Positions 7,737 through 15,694 of a DNA stretch of 21,765 nucleotides are shown in pieces. Positions within the stretch are counted from its first letter, which is position 1; every line of letters starts with the position of its first letter. The notes beneath the pieces are model-generated. The model did no database searches. It was not told the origin of the DNA and worked only from the letters and a program-made list of their open reading frames with translations. The DNA is from Chitinophagaceae bacterium UBA2793 (lineage in GTDB: Bacteria; Bacteroidota; Bacteroidia; Chitinophagales; Chitinophagaceae). The DNA lies in the NCBI GenBank assembly GCA_002352045.1, contig DEHT01000070.1, positions 23,479 through 45,243 on the forward strand. Reading direction: 5' to 3'. The position numbers and the translations under genes were made by a program.

Positions 7737-9326
7737 ATGAACCAAAACAAATCTATTGCTGCTGTAATTTTTTCTTCTTCGCTCGGCACCATGATTGAGT
7801 GGTACGATTTTTACATTTTTGGCATGTTGGCCAAAACTATTTCCATTCAATTTTTTCCCGAAGGCAATAGTACCGCTGCACTGCTAAGTACGCTGGCCAT
7901 TTTTGCCGCCGGCTTTTTGGTAAGGCCTTTCGGTGCATTGGTATTTGGAAGGCTGGGCGATATGATTGGCCGCAAATCAACTTTTTTATTAACGCTGGTT
8001 TTAATGGGCGGCTCTACTTTTTTAATAGGCTTAGTGCCGGGTTACAAAAGCATTGGCATTGCTGCTCCTATTTTGGTTTTATTGCTTCGCTTATTACAAG
8101 GCCTTGCATTGGGTGGAGAATATGGCGGAGCTGCTACCTATGTGGCAGAACATGCACCGGCAAACAAACGTGGGTTTTACACCAGTTGGATTCAAACCAC
8201 GGCCACATTGGGCTTGTTTGTGGCACTGGCTGTAATTATGTTGGTAAAAAATTCTATGAGCGACGCCGCCTTCAATGACGAATGGGGTGGCTGGCGTTAC
8301 CCGTTTTGGATTTCAATTTTATTGGTGGGCCTTTCCATTTATATCCGGTTAAAAATGCAGGAATCTCCTTTGTTTGCTAAATTAAAAAGCGAAGGCAAAA
8401 CTTCTGCTAACCCGTTAAAAGAAAGCTTTGGTAAAAAGCAAAATTTCAAAATGGTTTTGCTGGCATTGTTTGGCGCAGTAATGGGCCAGGGAGTTATTTG
8501 GTACACAGGACAGTTTTATGCACAATCTTTTTTAGAAAATACCATTAAGCTGGAGTTTATCCAAAACCGGGAAATTATGCTTTGGGCTATTGGCTTGGCT
8601 ACCCCTTTTTTTGTAGTGTTTGGCTGGCTGAGCGATAAGGTTGGCCGAAAATGGATTATGCTGTTAGGTATGTTGTTGGGTGTGCTTTTTTACCGGCCCA
8701 TTTTTAATACTTTTTTAAATGATGCCAATGTAAAAGAATGGGTAAAAACCGGCGAGGGATTGCAAAAGATTGAAATTAATAAAACAAGAGAAAAGGCTAT
8801 GTTACAAGATAACGTTGCCCTAAACATAGTGAAAACTATTACTAAATGGGAAAAGAATGAAGTAAGTTTTTTGGAACAAACTGTTGATACCATTGTTGCC
8901 GATGTAAATAAAGATAGTTTAACTGTGGCTGCTGTTTATCCTCCACTATCTCAATTGGGCAACCAGGTTGAAAAAGAAAAAGCAGCAATTAAAAGCAAAT
9001 ACTATGATGTTACACTTTCTACTTCGTTAAAGTGGAAATTTATTTTTCTTATTTGGGTAATGATTGTTTTTGTTACCATGGTGTATGGGCCTATCGCTGC
9101 ATTTTTGGTTGAACTATTCCCCACAAAAATTCGATACACATCCATGAGCCTTCCTTATCATATTGGCAACGGAGTGTTTGGCGGCCTGGTGCCATTTATT
9201 GCTACGCTTTTGGCCAGCACTTTCAGTAACGATCCATTGGTGGGCCTTTGGTATCCCATTGGCATTGCAGCGTTGTGTTTTATAATTGGTGCGGTGTACT
9301 TGAATAGTAAAGTAGTAGAGAATTGA
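7737..9326 (+). CDS. MFS transporter of the metabolite:H+ symporter (ProP/KgtP-like) type
   Basis: This is an inner-membrane proton symporter, probably for a small organic acid, betaine or similar solute. The substrate cannot be told from the sequence. The 529 residues carry MHS-family marks: SSSLGTMIEWYDFYIFG in helix 1, the loop 2-3 motif GRLGDMIGRK (71-80), and RLLQGLALGGEYGGAATYVAEHAP in helix 4. A second GRK motif follows helix 8 (DKVGRK, about 300-305). It is longer than typical ProP-like proteins because of a hydrophilic insert of about 105 residues (about 325-432) between helices 9 and 10, predicted to face the periplasm. The ATG at 7737 gives the expected N-terminus just before helix 1. 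It lies 171 nt after the upstream operon, so it probably has its own promoter, though I found no clear one. Confidence 0.92.
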   Translation: MNQNKSIAAVIFSSSLGTMIEWYDFYIFGMLAKTISIQFFPEGNSTAALLSTLAIFAAGFLVRPFGALVFGRLGDMIGRKSTFLLTLVLMGGSTFLIGLVPGYKSIGIAAPILVLLLRLLQGLALGGEYGGAATYVAEHAPANKRGFYTSWIQTTATLGLFVALAVIMLVKNSMSDAAFNDEWGGWRYPFWISILLVGLSIYIRLKMQESPLFAKLKSEGKTSANPLKESFGKKQNFKMVLLALFGAVMGQGVIWYTGQFYAQSFLENTIKLEFIQNREIMLWAIGLATPFFVVFGWLSDKVGRKWIMLLGMLLGVLFYRPIFNTFLNDANVKEWVKTGEGLQKIEINKTREKAMLQDNVALNIVKTITKWEKNEVSFLEQTVDTIVADVNKDSLTVAAVYPPLSQLGNQVEKEKAAIKSKYYDVTLSTSLKWKFIFLIWVMIVFVTMVYGPIAAFLVELFPTKIRYTSMSLPYHIGNGVFGGLVPFIATLLASTFSNDPLVGLWYPIGIAALCFIIGAVYLNSKVVEN

Positions 9327-9327
9327 A

Positions 9328-9405
9328 AAACCAGTCGGGTTTGCAACGATGAATATGTGGGCGGCAAAACCCTACAGGTTTAGATTACTAAAGATTCTAA
9401 ATCTT
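9328..9405. repeat. Cluster of short palindromes, REP-doublet-like
   Basis: Four small hairpins stand between the MFS gene and the small membrane-protein gene. AAACC-N5-GGTTT occurs at 9328-9342 and again at 9367-9381. TTTAG-N4-CTAAA spans 9379-9392, and AAGATT-CTA-AATCTT spans 9391-9405. The first two are inverted copies of one another: 9328-9344 matches the reverse complement of 9364-9381 with two mismatches and one extra base, around a 19-nt spacer. That is the layout of a REP doublet (REPIN-like). No long T run follows, so simple termination explains it poorly. Confidence 0.55.
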
Positions 9406-9421
9406 GTAAATAATTATTATT

Positions 9422-9682
9422 ATGAATGGAATAAAAAAATCACTTGGCTTCGTTTGGATGTTGTTGGCTCCTGCTATCATTTATATTTTAGTACATGGAG
9501 CTATCGTAAATATTGGCAATGGAACAAAAGAAATTAATCAGCCCATACCCTGGATTATAATCATTGGAATATTTACGCCGGTTGCCGTAGGCTTGTTTAT
9601 TTTTGGATGGTATTGTGTAAAAGGAGCGTATAAACATTTACCGGAGAATTCGAATGAGTTGTATTTTAATGAAAATCAATAA
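9422..9682 (+). CDS. Small two-helix membrane protein (DUF6814-like)
   Basis: This 86-residue protein has two hydrophobic segments, about 10-30 (VWMLLAPAIIYILVHGAIV) and about 44-68 (WIIIIGIFTPVAVGLFIFGW), and an acidic C-terminus. It resembles, from memory, small Bacteroidota proteins of the DUF6814 type that sit beside MFS transporters. That assignment needs a profile search. The ATG at 9422 places helix 1 about nine residues in. It follows the MHS transporter by 95 nt on the same strand, with the palindrome cluster between them, so an accessory role for the transporter is plausible but unproven. An overlapping frame beginning at 9349 looks like a shadow. Confidence 0.72.
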   Translation: MNGIKKSLGFVWMLLAPAIIYILVHGAIVNIGNGTKEINQPIPWIIIIGIFTPVAVGLFIFGWYCVKGAYKHLPENSNELYFNENQ

Positions 9683-9727
9683 ATAAATCATTTATCAAGC
9701 ATTTGGGTTTTTATTTTGGGTAAGTAG

Positions 9728-9740
9728 CTAATTAAATTAG
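9728..9740. promoter_or_regulatory. Palindromic operator candidate upstream of the toxin-antitoxin-like module
   Basis: CTAATT and AATTAG flank a single central A, a perfect 6-bp inverted repeat ending 13 nt before the GTG at 9754. A weak promoter overlaps it: TTTG at 9715-9718 and, 22 nt later, TAATTTCA at 9741-9748 (6 of 8 to the -7 consensus). The position suits autoregulation by the HTH-containing first gene. This is inference from symmetry and position. Confidence 0.35.
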
Positions 9741-9753
9741 TAATTTCACGTTT

Positions 9754-10425
9754 GTGAATAAAAACTTTACATATAATTCAATTGGGTCTGGTATTTATAC
9801 AATACCAGATATTGCTCACATATTGAATTTGCCCATAGGAAAAGTCTCAAGATGGATGAGAGAATATTGGGGATCTGAAATTGGAAGAAAAAACAATCAC
9901 TCTTATTATAACGGTGAAGGAAAGGATAGGACTACAAATTTTAATACATTGATTGAATTTTACGTTTTCTATCAACTCAGAGAACTAAAAATCGGTTCAA
10001 AAAAAATATTTGAAGCTCATAATAAAATTGCAAAAACTACTGGTTCATTATATCCTTTTGCAAATTCAGAAATTTTAGCAAATCCTAAGAATATCTTTTA
10101 CGCTATTGATGAGGATAGGGCTATTGATACAAAAACAGATCAGATAACTTATAAGGAGCTAATTAAGGATTTTTGTAGAAAAATTGAATTTTCTGAAGAT
10201 AAAGTTGCTGCAAGGTTTTATCCTGCAGGAAAAGATAAATTTATTGTTGTTGACCCTAAGCATCAATTTGGCCAACCAATAATTATAGGTACCAATGTTT
10301 TAGCAGAGAATATATTTTCGATGTATGAGAGCGGTGAAGATGAAGTTCGAATTGGAAAATTATTTGATCTAACTCTTAGGGAAGTCAAGGATGCCATTTC
10401 CTTCTATAAAATGAAAGCAGCATAA
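9754..10425 (+). CDS. Putative antitoxin: MerR-like HTH fused to a C-terminal DUF433 domain
   Basis: This 223-residue protein starts at GTG; an in-frame stop lies 21 nt upstream, and the next internal Met (residue 35) would remove the HTH. Residues about 14-40 (YTIPDIAHILNLPIGKVSRW) look like a MerR-type helix-turn-helix. The middle, about 60-150, is helical and unassigned. Residues about 153-220 match the DUF433 pattern, including QPIIIGTNVLAENI and LTLREVKDAISFY. DUF433 proteins are predicted antitoxins paired with PIN-like DUF5615 proteins, and exactly such a gene follows with a 1-nt overlap (TAATG), implying translational coupling. The HTH suggests autoregulation. The region is strikingly AT-rich: a hand count at 9961-10080 gives 32 G+C in 120 nt, which suggests a horizontally gained module. 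Confidence 0.82.
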   Translation: MNKNFTYNSIGSGIYTIPDIAHILNLPIGKVSRWMREYWGSEIGRKNNHSYYNGEGKDRTTNFNTLIEFYVFYQLRELKIGSKKIFEAHNKIAKTTGSLYPFANSEILANPKNIFYAIDEDRAIDTKTDQITYKELIKDFCRKIEFSEDKVAARFYPAGKDKFIVVDPKHQFGQPIIIGTNVLAENIFSMYESGEDEVRIGKLFDLTLREVKDAISFYKMKAA

Positions 10426-10820
10426 TGAATTTCTATATCGATGAAAACTTATCTGAATACGTTGCTGATGCATTAAACTCTCTAAACAAAGGATATTTCA
10501 CTGATGTTAACGTTCAGTCTACCAAATTAAAATTTGGTAAAGGAGCAGCAGATGAAGATATTATTCCAGAAATTGGTAAAACATTTGGAGTTTTAATTAC
10601 AAAAGACTTAAATATTCATCGTACCAAAGCACAATATCAATTATGTCAAAAATTCAAAATTGGAGTATTCTTTTTAAAAATGCAAAAGGGTAATGATAAG
10701 CATTGGGAAATTATCAAATTGCTCATTCATAATTGGGAAGAAATCATTAGCAAGTCAAAGGATGAGAAGTACCCTTTCGCTTTTGAAATTCCAATGCGAG
10801 GTAAAATGAAAAAATTGTAA
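10425..10820 (+). CDS. Putative toxin: DUF5615 PIN-like protein
   Basis: This 131-residue protein resembles the DUF5615 (Mut7-C/PIN-like) family, proposed ribonuclease toxins. The N-terminal strand MNFYIDENLS carries D6, E7 and N8. The acidic cluster D43-E44-D45 sits where the family has its 'SDEEI'-like motif, and VLITKDLNIHR carries D61 after a central strand. These acidic residues are the expected Mg-binding set of a PIN-like nuclease and appear intact. The C-terminus (KYPFAFEIPMRGKMKKL) is basic. The start codon overlaps the stop of the HTH-DUF433 gene by one base. The gene ends only 6 nt from the convergent GH3 gene, which leaves no room for a separate terminator. Toxicity is inferred from family and gene order. 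Confidence 0.8.
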   Translation: MNFYIDENLSEYVADALNSLNKGYFTDVNVQSTKLKFGKGAADEDIIPEIGKTFGVLITKDLNIHRTKAQYQLCQKFKIGVFFLKMQKGNDKHWEIIKLLIHNWEEIISKSKDEKYPFAFEIPMRGKMKKL

Positions 10821-10826
10821 AATTTA

Positions 10827-13745
10827 TCACTTCTCCACTATTGCCCTATAAATAGTTTCATGCACATTGGGCCTAACATTCATTTTTAAAAATTTATTGC
10901 TGCCACCGGGGTTTACACGGTTCGATAAAAAAACATAAATAAGGTCCTGTTCAGGATCGGCCCACACACAAGTACCCGTAAAACCGGTGTGGCCAAAGGT
11001 TTTGCCCGATGCCGATAAAGTGGGATACGGCTCTTTGCGACTCTCATTATCTTTTTCCGGTTTATCAAAACCATATCCACGGCGACTGATACTGCTTTGG
11101 TATTTTGTAAATAAATCAACCGTTTCTTTTTGCAAATACCTACGGCCATTGAACTCGCCGCCATTCAACAGCATTTGCATAATGGCTGCAATATCATAGG
11201 CCGAACTAAACAAGCCTGCATGGCCCGCTACGCCGCCCATCATTGCTGCACCGGGGTCGTGCACATCGCCTCTTATCAACTGGCGGCGAAATATTTTTTC
11301 ATGCTCGGTGGGAACCACTAAACTCAATGGCATTCGCTCCGTTGGTTTAAACCCAATGGCGGTTAAGCCCATAGAAGCATAAAATGTTTTTTGCACATAC
11401 TTATCAAGCGGCATACCGCTTACCGCTTCCACTATTTTACCCAAATAAATAAAATCGTTATCGCTGTAAACATATTTGTTGGCAGGGCCCAATTTGCTAT
11501 GCATTATTTTTTGCTCAATGCTATCGAGCCAACTATTGCTCATATACATTTGATTGGTTACCCTTGTAGTATAGCCTTCTTTCTTTGTATCGGAATAAAT
11601 ACCGGGAAAAGGAACACCATTGCTATCAATAGTTTGTTTGTAAAAAGGAATATAGGCTACCAAGCCTGCCTGGTGCAATAAAATTTTACTGATGCTCAAA
11701 TGTGCTTTATTGGTACCTCTTAGTTCGGGAAGGTAGTCGCCTAATTTTTTATCCAGTTCAATTTTTCCTTCGTCGTACAACTTCATTACCGAAATAGTGG
11801 TGGCACAAATTTTTGTAACAGATGCCATATCAAAAACCGATTCGATTGTCATAGACTCCTTATCGTTATACTCATAGTAGCCGTAAGCTTTTTCAAATGC
11901 AATGCTGCCATTTTTAACCACCAGCACAACGCATCCCGGTGTGGAGTTTTGGCGAATTGCATCTGTTGCAATCGAATCAATTCTATCCAACTTTGCAGCA
12001 TCAAAACCCCATTGATTAGAGCTGATTTTTTTTTTGCCGGCAACAATACCTTTACCGAATTCCATGTTTTTGCAAACGGTAACCGGCAATACGCCCTTAT
12101 ACCAAAGCTTGCCCTGCAATAAATCGGCAGCGGTGTTTTGTACCACTTCATCATCTTCGTAGCATACAACCAGGTTTTTGGCATTGCACCAGTTTTTAGC
12201 AGCATAGGCATTGCCAAATTGCAGAATAAGGCTGTTGCCCTTTTCCTGCAACAGGTTTACAGCCGATATTTCCCATTGTTTTAAACCAAAATTGCTTGCG
12301 GCGCTTCGGCCCATATTATGCAAGCCAATTACAATATTTTTATAGCTGCCCATTTTTTTCATAAATGAGCTTAAATCGTTATTACTTTTTACTTCTTTGT
12401 CAAAATAAACAATTGAAGCATTATAGTCGTTCTTCATTCGCTTAGCCAACGCATTTTCATTGGATATACCAATGGCCACAAATGCCACATCATTTGCTTT
12501 GTTGTTTTCCCAATCGTTGAGGGGAAAAAAACTTTCGTCGTTTTTTGTAACCAATGTAATGGCATTCTCCGCCACCAACCTTCGCATTTGTAGCACGCCT
12601 TCGTTTAAATCGGCCGTTAGGTTGGTAGTAATAATAGGTTGATAATTGTTTAGGCCATATTGAAATTTAGCTTCCAATACTTTTTTACAATGCAGCTCAA
12701 TATCGGCCCAGCTTAGTTTTCCTTCTTTAATGGCTTCTTTAATTTTTTGAATAGAAAGCGGCACATCGCCGGGCAGGCAAAGCATATCATTGCCGGCAAT
12801 TAAAGATTGTACCGAAGCTTCCCCATCGGGAAAGAATTTTTTTACACCCTGCATTTCCAATGCATCAGTAAAAGTGAGCCCGTTGTAACCAATATTTTCT
12901 CTTAATAATTGTTTGATATTACCGGGCGACAATGAGGTTGCCCTGTTGGCGGTGTTGTCAATAGCAGGAATATACAAATGTGCAATCATTACACTGCCAA
13001 TACCTGCAGCAAAAATTTTTCTGAAAGGATATAGTTCCAGCGAATCGAGTTGTGCAATAGATTTGTTTATCACCGGCAAATCGTAATGCGAATCTACATC
13101 CACATCACCATGCCCGGGAAAATGTTTGGCGCAGGCCATCACCCCTACATCCTGCATACCTTTCATATATTGAATACCGTATTCGGCTACTTTGTATTTA
13201 TCTTCTCCAAAACTGCGGTCGTTAATCACCGGGTTGTTGGGGTTATTGTTTACATCCACCACCGGCGCATAATTTACTTGTATGCCCACTCGTTTGCATT
13301 GTTCGCCTACTAACCTTCCATACTCATACACAATGCCTGCATCCTGCATTGCACCCAACATCATTTGCCTGGGCAATGGTAGTACACTGTCAATCATTCG
13401 CATTCCAACACCCCACTCTCCATCAATGCACATAAGGATGGGAGTTTTGGCTTGCGCCTGAAGCTTGTTCATTATTTTGGCCTGCTCTACCGGGCTGCCC
13501 TGGAAAAGACAGATGCCGCCTATATTATATTTCTTTATTAACTCACTTACCTGGTCGTCAAAAAAAGTAACTTTTTTTGTTTTACCATCAATGGATGACA
13601 ATCGCACCACCATTAACTGTGCAATACGTTCATCGTTGCTAAGACTTTTATAAATACTGTCGGCCCATTGCGATGCAGCCATATTAGATTGAGCAAAACA
13701 ATTAAAAGAGCTAAGCAGGCAGGCAAAGGCAATAAAATTTTTCAT
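10827..13745 (-). CDS. Exported GH3 beta-N-acetylglucosaminidase fused to a beta-lactamase-fold serine hydrolase
   Basis: This 972-residue protein begins with a signal peptide ending FNCFAQ (about residue 19). Residues about 25-370 are a GH3 catalytic barrel of the NagZ type. The loop KHFPGHGDVDVDSH carries the acid/base pair H220/D218, and D294 in TFTDALEM is the expected nucleophile. Residues about 385-575 resemble a GH3 C-terminal domain. Residues about 585-972 are a class C beta-lactamase/D-aminopeptidase-like domain with S642-x-x-K645 (SVTK), Y760-S-D and the H919-T-G motif. All catalytic residues are present in both halves. The likely role is cleavage of peptidoglycan fragments: amino sugar removal plus a peptide or ester hydrolysis. 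It is divergent from mutL. The fusion is, to my knowledge, widespread in Bacteroidota, so this is not a novel fusion. Confidence 0.92.
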   Translation of the reverse strand: MKNFIAFACLLSSFNCFAQSNMAASQWADSIYKSLSNDERIAQLMVVRLSSIDGKTKKVTFFDDQVSELIKKYNIGGICLFQGSPVEQAKIMNKLQAQAKTPILMCIDGEWGVGMRMIDSVLPLPRQMMLGAMQDAGIVYEYGRLVGEQCKRVGIQVNYAPVVDVNNNPNNPVINDRSFGEDKYKVAEYGIQYMKGMQDVGVMACAKHFPGHGDVDVDSHYDLPVINKSIAQLDSLELYPFRKIFAAGIGSVMIAHLYIPAIDNTANRATSLSPGNIKQLLRENIGYNGLTFTDALEMQGVKKFFPDGEASVQSLIAGNDMLCLPGDVPLSIQKIKEAIKEGKLSWADIELHCKKVLEAKFQYGLNNYQPIITTNLTADLNEGVLQMRRLVAENAITLVTKNDESFFPLNDWENNKANDVAFVAIGISNENALAKRMKNDYNASIVYFDKEVKSNNDLSSFMKKMGSYKNIVIGLHNMGRSAASNFGLKQWEISAVNLLQEKGNSLILQFGNAYAAKNWCNAKNLVVCYEDDEVVQNTAADLLQGKLWYKGVLPVTVCKNMEFGKGIVAGKKKISSNQWGFDAAKLDRIDSIATDAIRQNSTPGCVVLVVKNGSIAFEKAYGYYEYNDKESMTIESVFDMASVTKICATTISVMKLYDEGKIELDKKLGDYLPELRGTNKAHLSISKILLHQAGLVAYIPFYKQTIDSNGVPFPGIYSDTKKEGYTTRVTNQMYMSNSWLDSIEQKIMHSKLGPANKYVYSDNDFIYLGKIVEAVSGMPLDKYVQKTFYASMGLTAIGFKPTERMPLSLVVPTEHEKIFRRQLIRGDVHDPGAAMMGGVAGHAGLFSSAYDIAAIMQMLLNGGEFNGRRYLQKETVDLFTKYQSSISRRGYGFDKPEKDNESRKEPYPTLSASGKTFGHTGFTGTCVWADPEQDLIYVFLSNRVNPGGSNKFLKMNVRPNVHETIYRAIVEK

Positions 13746-13780
13746 TCAGTTGAAACTAATTTTGAGTGAGAAGGATGTGT

Positions 13781-13788
13781 TATTTTTG
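13781..13788 (+). promoter_or_regulatory. Candidate promoter of mutL (-7 element)
   Basis: TATTTTTG fully matches TAnnTTTG. A TTTG lies at 13761-13764, 16 nt upstream and slightly closer than the usual spacing. The predicted transcript would begin about 10-15 nt before the TTG start of mutL, a short leader without a Shine-Dalgarno sequence. Confidence 0.5.
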
Positions 13789-13807
13789 CCAATAAAATTA
13801 CAGGATT

Positions 13808-15655
13808 TTGCCCGATATCATTCAATTATTGCCCGATAATATTGCAAACCAAATTGCAGCAGGAGAAGTAATTCAGCGCCCGGCCAGTGCTGTGAAAGAG
13901 TTGCTGGAAAATGCGGTGGATGCAGGTGCCGATGAAATAAAACTCATCATCAACGATGCAGGCAAGGCTTTGATACAGGTGATTGATAATGGCAAGGGAA
14001 TGAGCGAAACCGATGCCCGCATGGCTTTTGAACGCCATGCCACTTCAAAGATTAAAAACATTGATGATTTGTTTCGCATCAAAACCATGGGCTTTAGAGG
14101 CGAAGCGCTGGCAAGCATTGCCGCTGTAGCACAGGTAGAATTAAAAACCAAAAGAGCCGAAGACCATACAGGCGTTTATATTGAAATTGAAAACAGTGTT
14201 GTAAAAAAACAAGAACCCATTGCAATGGAGCAGGGCAGCAGCATTGCTATGAAAAATTTGTTTTTTAATGTGCCCGCCCGCAGAAATTTTTTGAAAAGCA
14301 ATCCATCGGAATTGCGGCATATCATAGACGAATTTATAAGAGTGGCCATGTCGTTTCCCGAAATATTTTTTTCGCTTAGCTCCAATGGTCAGCAGGTGTT
14401 TCATTTAGAAAGAGGTTCGCTCAAACAACGTATCGTTCAAATATTGGGTAGCAACTACAATGCAAAGTTGGTAGCAGTGCAGGAAAAAACCGATTACCTA
14501 AATATTATGGGCTTTGTAGGCAAACCCGAAACAGCTAAAAAAACAAGAGGCGACCAGTATTTTTTTGTGAACAATCGCTTTATAAAAAGTGCTTATCTCA
14601 ATCATGCGGTGATGCATGCATTTGATGAGCTCATTGCCAAAGACAGTTTTCCCATGTATGCTTTGTTTATTGACCTGGAACCTTCGCAGGTTGATATTAA
14701 TGTGCATCCCACCAAACAAGAAATTAAATTTGAAGACGAAAAAATTGTTTACGCTTTTGTACAGAGTGCCGTTAAACATGCGCTGGCTCAATTCAGCATT
14801 ACACCTACATTAGACTTTGAACTAGATGCCGGCATTCAACAGTTAGATGCCGTTAACAAACCTTATACCGAAGAAGTAAAATCGAGTGCAGCATCCTCTT
14901 CCCTTTATCAAACCTTTACTCAAAAAAACCAGGCGCATAAAGTTGAAAAAACCGGTGGCAGCAGTTTGGGCCATTGGAGGCCCGAACCTAAACCGGCAAA
15001 AGGAGAAATGGAAAGTTTTTATGGTAAAGAATTTCCTGCTCAGTCAACCACTATTCAAACTGTCCTTTCACAGAAGGATATCTCTTTTGCCGATGCCGAT
15101 TTATTACAGATGCACAATGCCTATATAATTGTACAAAACGAAAAAGGCTACCTTTTGGTTAATCAACAAAACGCACACGAAAGAGTGTTGTACGAAAGAT
15201 TTAGCAATGCGGTAGATGGAAAAGCCATTGCCACTCAAAGCAGCTTGTTTCCGGCAACTATTGAACTCAGCACTGCCGATGCAGTATTGTTGAAAGAATT
15301 GTTGCCCGACCTGCATCAACTCGGATATTTATTAGAACCCTTTGGCAACAACACTTTTGTAATACAAGGCACACCGGCCGACCTTACACAAGGCAATGAA
15401 AAAACCGCTTTGGAAAAAATGCTGGAACAATACAAACATTTCAGCAGCGATTTAAAATATTCCCGTCGTGAAAAATTATTGCGTTCAATGGCCTTGCAGC
15501 AATCTATTAGAACGGGTACGTCACTTACCAAAAAAGAAATGCAAAGCTTGCTCAGCGATTTATTTGCCTGCGCCGTTCCCAACAGTACACCCAATGGCAA
15601 ACCCACTTACATGAGTTTTAAAAAAGAAGAGTTGGATAAAATGTTTGGAAGGTAA
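13808..15655 (+). CDS. mutL: DNA mismatch repair protein MutL
   Basis: MutL links MutS mismatch recognition to strand removal. The 615-residue protein starts at TTG (13808), because the first residues PDIIQLLPDN are the conserved N-terminus and no ATG is available. The GHKL ATPase motifs are intact: E31 and N35 in KELLENAVDAGA, DNGKG at 60-64 and GFRGEAL at 95-101. A variable linker (about 335-430) leads to the C-terminal dimerisation domain. There the endonuclease signature DQHAxxExxxxE is altered to NQQNAHERVLYE (N452, Q454), the ACxxxI-type motif reads ALQQSI (562-567), and the CPHGRP motif reads TPNGKP (594-599). The protein is therefore probably an endonuclease-lacking MutL, as I recall for other Bacteroidota. 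It ends 39 nt from the convergent PBP4 gene. Confidence 0.97.
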   Translation: MPDIIQLLPDNIANQIAAGEVIQRPASAVKELLENAVDAGADEIKLIINDAGKALIQVIDNGKGMSETDARMAFERHATSKIKNIDDLFRIKTMGFRGEALASIAAVAQVELKTKRAEDHTGVYIEIENSVVKKQEPIAMEQGSSIAMKNLFFNVPARRNFLKSNPSELRHIIDEFIRVAMSFPEIFFSLSSNGQQVFHLERGSLKQRIVQILGSNYNAKLVAVQEKTDYLNIMGFVGKPETAKKTRGDQYFFVNNRFIKSAYLNHAVMHAFDELIAKDSFPMYALFIDLEPSQVDINVHPTKQEIKFEDEKIVYAFVQSAVKHALAQFSITPTLDFELDAGIQQLDAVNKPYTEEVKSSAASSSLYQTFTQKNQAHKVEKTGGSSLGHWRPEPKPAKGEMESFYGKEFPAQSTTIQTVLSQKDISFADADLLQMHNAYIIVQNEKGYLLVNQQNAHERVLYERFSNAVDGKAIATQSSLFPATIELSTADAVLLKELLPDLHQLGYLLEPFGNNTFVIQGTPADLTQGNEKTALEKMLEQYKHFSSDLKYSRREKLLRSMALQQSIRTGTSLTKKEMQSLLSDLFACAVPNSTPNGKPTYMSFKKEELDKMFGR

Positions 15656-15694
15656 TGGATGATTATTTAATGTGCCGGCATCACAATAATTTTA

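Noticed and set aside
9349..9537. 62-codon frame overlapping the small membrane-protein gene
   Set aside because: It starts inside the palindrome cluster, has a Trp/Tyr-rich shadow composition, and competes with a clear two-helix membrane protein in the neighbouring frame.
11849..12217. 122-codon minus-strand frame within the GH3 gene
   Set aside because: It is an alternative frame on the same strand as a gene with complete motifs; no family resemblance.
13201..13313. His- and Tyr-rich + strand frame around 13050-13313
   Set aside because: It is antisense to the GH3 catalytic loop region and has no start context or family match.
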